Below are positions 54,272-61,364 of a stretch of DNA of 64,000 bases, piece after piece. The DNA lies in contig DAOTCE010000009.1 of NCBI GenBank assembly GCA_035452965.1, positions 62,001-126,000 of the forward strand, given 5' to 3'. The notes under the pieces were generated by a model. That model was not told the DNA's origin. It ran no database searches and worked only from the letters and a program-made list of their open reading frames with translations. The stretch is from Candidatus Paceibacterota bacterium. Lineage in GTDB: Bacteria; Verrucomicrobiota; Verrucomicrobiia; Limisphaerales; UBA8199. Made by a program: the position numbers and the translations under genes. The stretch's first letter is position 1. Each line of letters starts with the position of its first letter.

Positions 54272-55078
54272 TCACTTTTGCTCCAGTCCGGAGTCGTGAA
54301 TCGAGGCGTTGGTGGCGGATGAACCGGTGCCATTAGGTCTTGGCAAGACTCCCTTGGAGCCAAGACTTCGTTCATCTCCGCGCTTTTCGGAACCATACAG
54401 TGAGACCCTGCCCAACCATGAGGTGGAAGCATGAAAGTCTGGGCTGCTCGGCTCCCGCCGTGCCGAGAGGCTGGCCGCAAGCGCTCTCTGGGTCTCCCAT
54501 TCCCGTTGCCTCTCCAGGTTACGCCGAAGCGTTTGGACTTCCGCCACTGCGAACCGCCCCACCACGGCGTCGTTGGTCAGCTTCTCCATGACAGGAATCA
54601 ATATAGCAGGGTCAGCCTCGACGGCGCGCAGGGTGGTTAACGCCCCATATCGTTGGTTCCAGTGCTCGGTAGTGTCCTCCAAGATGGCCAAGAGATCGGG
54701 GGTGGCCGGATGCCCCGGCCGGCCCAGAGTCCTCAAGGCCCACATGGCTCGGTCCTTGCGGTCGAACTGGTATCCCCCGACCGGGAAGCGCCTGTACCAC
54801 CACCTCGGCGCGAGACGAAACCAGGTGCGTTCCATCTTGTTTCCTGAGTGGAGCATTCTCTTGAGCGTTGGCACAGCCCTTTCTCCAAAAGCAAGCATAG
54901 CCAGGCTCACAGCCGGCCGGTTCGTCTCGAAGTCTCTGCTTGTGAGCCATTGTGTCACGCTTCGGCCGCAGAATGTGGGTTCGGCTTGGCGGCGGTTGCC
55001 GAGCCTGAGGCTCAGCACAACCAGGACCGCTCCAAGTAACAGCAGGCCGAGTGCAAGTAAAGCGTTGCGGCTTGTCAT
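54272..55078 (-). CDS. Membrane-anchored HEAT-like repeat protein
   Basis: A 268-aa protein with an N-terminal membrane anchor (MTSRNALLALGLLLLGAVLVVLSLRLG). It then shows HEAT-like helical pairs: LAMLAFGERAVPTLKRMLHSGN, RAMWALRTLGRPGHPATPDLLAILED and YGALTTLRAVEADPAILIPVMEKL. Such proteins are frequent in PVC bacteria and have unknown function. The C-terminal third is low complexity. Start at 55078 was preferred over one 7 codons earlier. Confidence 0.7.
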   Translation of the reverse strand: MTSRNALLALGLLLLGAVLVVLSLRLGNRRQAEPTFCGRSVTQWLTSRDFETNRPAVSLAMLAFGERAVPTLKRMLHSGNKMERTWFRLAPRWWYRRFPVGGYQFDRKDRAMWALRTLGRPGHPATPDLLAILEDTTEHWNQRYGALTTLRAVEADPAILIPVMEKLTNDAVVGRFAVAEVQTLRRNLERQREWETQRALAASLSARREPSSPDFHASTSWLGRVSLYGSEKRGDERSLGSKGVLPRPNGTGSSATNASIHDSGLEQK

Positions 55079-55123
55079 GGCCAGACTAGTGCTGCTCAAT
55101 GTTGTGGGTCGGCGCGGTGTCTG

Positions 55124-55393
55124 TCACTGCTTCGGGCGCTTCATAATAACAATGATCTTCGCTTTGTTGTTTGCGTCTCCGGGCACCACCATGCTGGATA
55201 CTACCGCGTAACCTTGGGTGCCAGCTTCATTGAGCTGCCGCGCCAACTCGGCTTGATCTTGTTCTAGCATGTCAAAGAAGTATAAGCCAACGGGGGGGAG
55301 ACGGAAGCACGGATTCATGAGGAGGTAGAGTAGTAGAGCAGGGTCCTGCGCTAGAGGCAACTGAGCGCGTCCAATGGGCGCGGCATCAGCCAC
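55124..55393 (-). CDS. DUF4177-like small protein
   Basis: An 89-aa protein ending LARQLNEAGTQGYAVVSSMV, then a basic IIVIMKRPKQ tail. The pattern LNxxGxxGYxVV followed by a strand ending in KRP is that of DUF4177-like proteins. It starts with a GTG 8 bases before the end of the helicase gene on the same strand, so it overlaps it. Function unknown; co-transcription with the helicase is likely. Confidence 0.55.
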   Translation of the reverse strand: MADAAPIGRAQLPLAQDPALLLYLLMNPCFRLPPVGLYFFDMLEQDQAELARQLNEAGTQGYAVVSSMVVPGDANNKAKIIVIMKRPKQ

Positions 55394-58300
55394 CGCGGCG
55401 GTTTGCCTCGAACATCTCGACGGGCATTGGGTGGGCGAGCTGCCAAACCATTTGGATAGGTCGCTCGGATTGGTGGCTCACCAGCTCTGCTGGGCCAAGG
55501 AACGTGTACGGGGAGGTGAGGCCGTCCACCTTCTTGCGTGAGCGAGCGAAGAACAGCATTGTGTAGCCCCGGTCTTTGTGGTGGATCAGGTTCTGGCCTT
55601 GCCCGCTGGATTGGCTTGTCTGCGCCTGGGTCTCCCAGTGCAGCAGCTCTCTGCTTATGGGATAGTCCTTATACATCGTGCTGGGCGAGAACTCCTTCTC
55701 AGTCTTCTGGAACGTGACCAGGGCCGCGATGGCCTTTATGCCGGGAAAGTGGAGCACCCCGACTCCTGTCACGCCGGCTGAGTCGAACGTTGCTCCTCCC
55801 AAGGCAGCTTTGATTTCGTCGCCACCGTAGGCCGCGTGCAGTTCGAGGCTGCACGGGAACGGCAAGGCAACAGGGGTGCTTCCAACGCGCGACTCATCGT
55901 CGGCCCAAGCCAGGATTTCTTCCCAGTCACGGAGAACGGTGGGGTTCCTCGCGAGACGGTGGAAGGATTCGTTGAGATTTGGGATACCGAGGGCGGGGCC
56001 CGGCTTACCCCATAAGCGGTAGTGGGTGACGATCGCGGAATCCCCGGCTTCGGCGACAGCCGCGGGCGTGTTACCTGCCCTGAGGTGGCCAGCAACCTTG
56101 CGGAGCCGGGCGATTTCGCGCGGGCCGGTTGTCTGGGCGGCATTGATCAGGCCGTCCTGCAACCGCCCAAGGTCGGGGTCTGTCGGTATATCAGCGAGAC
56201 GCGCCGCTGCTTTCCACTGCGTCCAAGTGTTGCGGGTAAGCAAAGCTTCGGGCTCGTAATCGTGAAAGCGAACAAAGTTGCCGAATGTCAATGGCTGGTT
56301 GGCTTCTTGCTCGAAGGACTCCAGGCGATCGGGGACCTGGTTAGCGAGGTTTCGCAGGTTCTCACGGATGTTGGCGAGCACGTGTTCCCGCGCTACGCGG
56401 TCGAGCTGAATGCTGCAGCCGGCGGGAAGATGGGGAAAATCCATCTCCACCTCTCGCTGAATGTTAAAACGGCGCTTGGAAAGCAGGGCCTTCAGCTTGC
56501 GGTCGATTCGATAGCGCCGATGCGCCTGGCCTACGAAGTCCAGCACGGTAAGGCAATCTTTCTCTGGAGCGTGGCGGAGGCCCCGGCCAAGCTGTTGCAG
56601 GAAAACTGTCAGGCTTTCAGTGGGCCGCAGGAAGAGGACAGTGTTGACGTCGGGAACGTCCAGGCCTTCGCTGAGCACGTCCCGTGTGAACAGGAATCGG
56701 ATTCCTCCGGCACGAAATTCATTGAGCAGTTTGGCCCGCTCGTCGGTTTCGGTTTCGCCAATAATCACCGCAGAGGTTATGCCCCGCTGATTGAACTGGT
56801 CGGCCATGAACTCGGCGTGTCGAATGGAGACGCAGAAGCCGATACCCCGGACGTGGTCGAGGTCGGGCTCGTAGCGCCGTAACGAGCTTACCACGACGTC
56901 CAAGCGTTGACGCGCGAGTTCATGGGCACCCGTGTAGACTCTTTCAAGCTGCGCGATGTCATATTTGCCGCTGCGCCAGAACTGCTCGCCGGCCAATGAG
57001 ACGGGATCGGCCACGCCGAAGTAGTGGAACGGGCAAAGGAGCTTTTCTTCGAGGGCCTCGGGGAGACGAATTTCGGCAGCGAAGCGGTTTCCGAAATCGG
57101 CTGCCACGCTCGCGCCGTCCATGCGCTCCGGGGTGGCCGTCAGGCCCAGAAGGATCCGAGGGTGGAATTTCTCGAAGACTGCGCGATAGCTGGCGGCCGG
57201 ACCGTGATGCACCTCGTCCACGATAATGAAGTCGTAGAAGTCAGCGCCGACTTGCTCCCACAGCCGGCGCGTTCCAAGCATGTCCACGGAGCAGAACAGA
57301 TGGTCGAAGCGCGTTGCGACGTGCGGGCCGACCTGGAGGTCGCCGAAGTCTGGAATCCGGAGGACCAAACGAAATGTTCCTACGGCCTGTTCAAGAATTT
57401 CGCGCCTATGCGCGACGAACAAGAGGCGGGCCTGGCGATTCTGCTGCTGGTAAATCCGCTTGAAGTCAAAGGCGGCAACGACGGTTTTCCCTGTGCCCGT
57501 GGCGGCGACGATGAGGTTCCTCCATCGGTTGTGCACCGACCGCTCGGCTTCAAGGGCGTCGAGGATCCGCTCTTGGAACGGGTGCGGCGCCATGTCCACC
57601 ATCACGGGTGAAAGGTCGGTTTTCTTTCGGGCGTGCTGGATCGCTTCCCGTAGCGTGGTTGGCTCCTCTGGATTGAAGGGGATGAACTCGCGGCTGTTCC
57701 AGTAAGTTTCGAATTCCGCGAGGAACTTCTCCAGGATATGCGGGAGATCCTGTGCTGTGATCTTGAGATTCCATTCCAGGCCGCTGGTCATCGCCGGCTG
57801 CGACATGTTTGCGGAGCCGATATAGGCTGTGGAATACCCGGTGTTTCGGTGGAAGTGATACGCCTTGGCATGGAGGCGCGTGCGCTCTGTGTCGTAAGAG
57901 ACCCGAACCGAGACATTTGGCAAACGCGCCAGCCATTCCACCGCCTCTGAGTCCGAGGCTCCCATGTAGGATGTCGTGATGATGCGGACCCTGCCGCCGC
58001 GTGTGGTGAGTTCCTCGAAGGCTGGCATCAGCAGTCGTAGGCCCGACCACTTGATGAAGGAAACAAGCAGATCCGCTGAGTCGGCGGATTGCATTTCTTT
58101 CGCAAGCTCGTGCACGAGTTGTGGGTCGGTTGGGGAGCCGGTGAACAAGCTACTTTCGGCAAGCGCGGTCTCCGGTCGCGGCACTCGTCCTTCTGCGTAG
58201 TTGGGGGGTGTAATTTCGAGAAGGACGGGCTTTTCCGCTGGGATGAGACGCCTGTTGGCGAGGGACTGCGCCGGAGGTCTTCCACCTATTCGTTCGACAA

Positions 58301-58511
58301 CCTCGTTGCATAGTCGCAATCGGGTTGCCGGGTCGGCCTCAAGACGGAGAGCCTTTTCCAAAAGCCTGGAAACGAAGGCCGCGTAGCGCGAGGGCTCTTC
58401 CTCCGGATCTAGTTTTCCGAAGACCGAGCGCAGTTCGGGGTGACTTTGCAGGATGGAACTCAGTTCCTCATCGAGCAATGCTTCGTAGATGCCTTGTGCC
58501 AGGTCTGCCAC
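55386..58511 (-). CDS. PLD-nuclease/SF2 helicase/DUF3427 protein
   Basis: A 1041-aa three-part protein. Residues about 120-280 form a phospholipase-D-like nuclease with H214-x-K216 and GSANMS (232-237). The SF2 helicase has Walker A ATGTGKTV (337-344), DEVHHGP (432-438) and LGLTATPERMDG; its second half has FLFTRDVLSEGLDVPDVNT and QQLGRGLRHAP. The rest is DUF3427. This architecture is found in DNA-repair and phage-defence contexts. It starts with a GTG at 58511, divergent from the WYL regulator across 206 bases. Confidence 0.9.
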   Translation of the reverse strand: MADLAQGIYEALLDEELSSILQSHPELRSVFGKLDPEEEPSRYAAFVSRLLEKALRLEADPATRLRLCNEVVERIGGRPPAQSLANRRLIPAEKPVLLEITPPNYAEGRVPRPETALAESSLFTGSPTDPQLVHELAKEMQSADSADLLVSFIKWSGLRLLMPAFEELTTRGGRVRIITTSYMGASDSEAVEWLARLPNVSVRVSYDTERTRLHAKAYHFHRNTGYSTAYIGSANMSQPAMTSGLEWNLKITAQDLPHILEKFLAEFETYWNSREFIPFNPEEPTTLREAIQHARKKTDLSPVMVDMAPHPFQERILDALEAERSVHNRWRNLIVAATGTGKTVVAAFDFKRIYQQQNRQARLLFVAHRREILEQAVGTFRLVLRIPDFGDLQVGPHVATRFDHLFCSVDMLGTRRLWEQVGADFYDFIIVDEVHHGPAASYRAVFEKFHPRILLGLTATPERMDGASVAADFGNRFAAEIRLPEALEEKLLCPFHYFGVADPVSLAGEQFWRSGKYDIAQLERVYTGAHELARQRLDVVVSSLRRYEPDLDHVRGIGFCVSIRHAEFMADQFNQRGITSAVIIGETETDERAKLLNEFRAGGIRFLFTRDVLSEGLDVPDVNTVLFLRPTESLTVFLQQLGRGLRHAPEKDCLTVLDFVGQAHRRYRIDRKLKALLSKRRFNIQREVEMDFPHLPAGCSIQLDRVAREHVLANIRENLRNLANQVPDRLESFEQEANQPLTFGNFVRFHDYEPEALLTRNTWTQWKAAARLADIPTDPDLGRLQDGLINAAQTTGPREIARLRKVAGHLRAGNTPAAVAEAGDSAIVTHYRLWGKPGPALGIPNLNESFHRLARNPTVLRDWEEILAWADDESRVGSTPVALPFPCSLELHAAYGGDEIKAALGGATFDSAGVTGVGVLHFPGIKAIAALVTFQKTEKEFSPSTMYKDYPISRELLHWETQAQTSQSSGQGQNLIHHKDRGYTMLFFARSRKKVDGLTSPYTFLGPAELVSHQSERPIQMVWQLAHPMPVEMFEANRRGG

Positions 58512-58673
58512 ACCTCATTGCTGTCAAAGATCGGGCGGTTTCTCCAGGAAAAAGACGGAGGGCTGGTTTGGGCGGGCCGTGGGCTGACCGAAGTCGGGCA
58601 CTCGCCGCGGGACCGAAGTCGGAAGGTTTTGGGGGCAGTGTAGCAGAGGGGGAGTGACAACCGTGGTCCCGGG

Positions 58674-58702
58674 GGTTAAAAATGTTGGGGCTGGATTTAA
58701 CC
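58674..58702. promoter_or_regulatory. Inverted repeat in the helicase/WYL promoter gap; candidate operator
   Basis: GGTTAAA (58674-58680) and TTTAACC (58696-58702) are exact inverted 7-base arms with a 15-base spacer. The pair lies 15 bases before the WYL start. WYL regulators of defence systems bind inverted repeats near their own promoters, so this is a reasonable operator candidate. Not proven. Confidence 0.5.
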
Positions 58703-58717
58703 GAGAATTGATGGCCT

Positions 58718-59722
58718 ATGAAAAGCGTGTTGCGCGAGCGGTACACCCGGCCGCCGTCGGACCGGATGCGTCGGATTCACGAATGGATCAACAGCGGGAA
58801 GTATCCGAACGCGGTGACCATGGCGCGGGACCTGGAGGTCACCGACAGAACGGTGAAGCGGGACATCGAGTTCATGCGCGACCGCTATGGCCTGCCGATC
58901 GAATACAACGAGGAGCGCTACGGATATTACTATACGCAAAAGGTGGACCGGTTCCCGGTGGCGGCGATGACGGAAGCGGAGATGTTCGCGCTGCTGGTGG
59001 CCGACAAGGCCATCGCGCAATACCGCGGGACGCCGTTTCAGAGGCCGCTGCGGATGGCTTTCCGGAAGCTGACGGGGCAACTGGACGGGAAGGAGCGCTA
59101 CTCGCTGGAGAACCTGGGGCTGGCGCTGTCGTTCCGGCCGCTCGCGCCGGAGGACGCGGACATGGAGGCGTTCCGGGTGATCACCAGGGCGCTGAAGGAG
59201 AGGCGGGCGCTGACGTTTGATTACCGGAACCTGGCGGCCAAGAACTGGCTGCGGCGTCATGTGCATCCCTACCACCTGGCGTGTATTGACAACCATTGGT
59301 ACCTGTTCGCGCATGACGTGAACCGGAAGGCGATGCGGACGTTCGCCCTGACGCGACTCGCGCGGCCCCAGGTGACGGCCGAGGTATTTGAGAGGCCGAA
59401 GGACTTCAACCCGGACGCCTACCTGCGCGGGAGCCTGGCGGTGATGAAGGGCGACAAGGAGGAGGATGTGGTTATTGAGTTCGACGCCTGGGCGACGGAC
59501 CTGGTGCGGGGCCGGCAGTGGCATTCGAGCCAGCAGATGACGGAGCGGCCGGGCGGTGGCTCGCGGATGCAGATGCGGCTGAACAGCCTGGAGGAGATCG
59601 AGCGATGGGTGTTGAGCTGGGGGACGCACGCGCGGGTGATTGGGCCGCCGGCGCTGCGGGAGCGGGTGAAAAAGACGGCGGCGGTGGTGGCGGGGCTGTA
59701 TGGGGGAAAAGCTGAAACCTGA
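58718..59722 (+). CDS. WYL-domain transcriptional regulator
   Basis: A 334-aa regulator with an N-terminal winged helix (RMRRIHEWINSGKYPNAVTMARDLEVTDRTVKRDIEFM, about residues 18-54) and a WYL domain (ALTFDYRNLAAKNWLRRHVHPYHLACIDNHWYLFAHD, about 168-205). WYL proteins sense nucleic acids or nucleotides and control defence genes (BrxR and CapW are examples). It is divergent from the PLD-helicase-DUF3427 gene and probably regulates it and itself. Confidence 0.92.
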   Translation: MKSVLRERYTRPPSDRMRRIHEWINSGKYPNAVTMARDLEVTDRTVKRDIEFMRDRYGLPIEYNEERYGYYYTQKVDRFPVAAMTEAEMFALLVADKAIAQYRGTPFQRPLRMAFRKLTGQLDGKERYSLENLGLALSFRPLAPEDADMEAFRVITRALKERRALTFDYRNLAAKNWLRRHVHPYHLACIDNHWYLFAHDVNRKAMRTFALTRLARPQVTAEVFERPKDFNPDAYLRGSLAVMKGDKEEDVVIEFDAWATDLVRGRQWHSSQQMTERPGGGSRMQMRLNSLEEIERWVLSWGTHARVIGPPALRERVKKTAAVVAGLYGGKAET

Positions 59723-60026
59723 AACGCTGAAATTCTGAAATTGGGGAGTTCACAGAAGGACGCGAAGGACACGAAGGACTGAAAAGGGGGACACGGATGT
59801 GACCTACGGCAAAGTGGTGCGTGGGGCGTGGCACAAAAGCAGAAAGCAGAAAGCTGAGGGCTGCGAGCTTACCCCTGGCTACGGTCTTTGACCCCGCTGG
59901 GGTCATTGGGTTTGCGCCAGCCGTGCCCACGGCTGGCGGATTGGCTCGGGGGAGGGACCCAGGGGACACGAAGGACTGAAGGGGGGGACACGGATTCCCC
60001 GGATTGGGGCGGATAGGTGGCAGCCC
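59723..60026. repeat. Intergenic region with a 32-bp repeat pair and hairpins
   Basis: About 300 bases without a gene. A 32-base unit beginning GGACACGAAGGACTG occurs at 59767-59798 and at 59964-59995 with only two differences. Between them are hairpins ACCCC/GGGGT (59891-59903) and CGCCAGCCGTG/CACGGCTGGCG (59915-59938). This resembles the degenerate GAAGGAC repeats seen in PVC genomes. Confidence 0.7.
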
Positions 60027-60832
60027 ATGGGCGATATCCCCCTGCGCAACCACTCAACTGAAACGATGGGCGCGGACTTTTTCCTCAGCTTTAACATCAC
60101 GCCAGTCCCAGACCCGGCGGTGGTAGGGTCGCTGCTGGTGGACTTGCGCCGCGTGCCGGTGGTTGGCGCGCCTCAACGAGCCGACCATTGGGTGAGCCTG
60201 TGGACCGGCGGAACGGTCGGCTCGTTGCAGGTGGGCGCGCGTTACACGGTGACACTCCCGCCCGAGCTGCTGGGCAATCCCGCGGGCGCCACGGCCCGCT
60301 ACGTCGTCACCACCTCGCAGCAGAGCTATAGCACGCAGGAACAGGAGGACGTGGACAACCCGGAGTTCTGGGACGACCCAGAGACGGTGCCAGGGGTCAT
60401 CAAGGTTGACCCGGCCAGCATGCCGTCGGGGCTGGACTCCGCGCCGGATACGGGCCTCTACCAGGTCAGCGCGCCCGGCCAGTGCCGCCGGGGCGGTGAC
60501 GGTGACCGTGATCAACCCGGGCCCCGTCAGCGCCAGCCGGAACAATGGCTTCTGTTACGGTGCGGCTGCGTTGACGCCGCCCGAGGTGCGCGGCGTCGAA
60601 CCGTCGCTGGGGCCGATCGCCGGCGGAACGAGTGTCAATATTTCCGGCGCAAATCTCGTCACCGGCGCCACGCTGCAAATCGGGGGACAGGCTGCCGGCA
60701 ACGTGGTCGTGGAATCGGCCAATAGCATCCAGGCCGTGACGCCCCCGGGCACGATCGGACCAGCCACCGTGCGCGTCACCAACCCCGACGGCCAGAGCGG
60801 CGAGTTGGCCGGCGGCTACAATTACGGCAGCC
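60027..60832 (+). pseudogene. Decayed IPT/TIG-domain extracellular protein
   Basis: Two frames must be joined to read this. The first (60027 to about 60480) gives VVGSLLVDLRRVPVVGAPQR and ends PDTGLYQVSAPG. The second (from about 60480) gives AVTVTVINPGPVSASRNNGF and an IPT/TIG domain: EPSLGPIAGGTSVNISGANL, then VRVTNPDGQSGELAGGYNYG. A frameshift lies near 60480-60490. The gene has no proper 3' end: at about 60830 it meets a sulfatase fragment on the other strand. It is a pseudogene fragment of a secreted protein. Confidence 0.75.
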
Positions 60833-61336
60833 GTCCGCGTAATACGCCGAGTGATTGTAGTCGTGCGTGCACTCAAGCACCTTCCAATACTCAAAACCCT
60901 GCCGCCGCTCACGCGGGATGAAGTTCGAGCGGCCATGGCCGTCCACATGCCACTTGCCGATGTATCCCGTGTCGTAGCCTGCCGCGCGCAGCACCTTGCC
61001 GATTGTCACCGCCTCTGGATCAAGTGGCACGTCGTTCAGGAAGACGCCGTGCGTGAGCGGCCGCTGCCCGGTCAGCAGCGAAGCGCGCGTCGGGCAACAA
61101 ACCGGCAGCCCGGAGACAGCGTTGACCAGGTGAACCCCCTCCCGCTGCAACTGGTCCAGGTGGGGCGTCTTGACGTCAGGGTTCCCCGCATACCCAAACG
61201 CCTCCGCCCGCCACTGGTCGGCGAGCATAAATAGAATGTTCGGCCGGCGGGAAGCAGCGCGACCTTCGACGTGGCCCCGCTCGATTGCGCCAGCCGCGCA
61301 AGCCAATCCCACTAGTCCGACGGAGATCCCGCACAC
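60833..61336 (-). pseudogene. N-terminal fragment of a sulfatase
   Basis: From a GTG at 61336 the minus strand reads a signal-like start and then RPNILFMLADQWRAEAFGY, with the sulfatase motif CCPTRASLLTG (C80-x-P-x-R84, the formylglycine site) and GKWHVDGHG. Coding sense stops at about NHSAYYAD (60833), after which a foreign tail follows. A complete sulfatase is about 450-550 aa, so only the first third survives. PVC bacteria carry many such sulfatases for degrading sulfated glycans. Confidence 0.83.
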
Positions 61337-61364
61337 CGGAAGCCTCTGTCTGGCGCCATTTATC

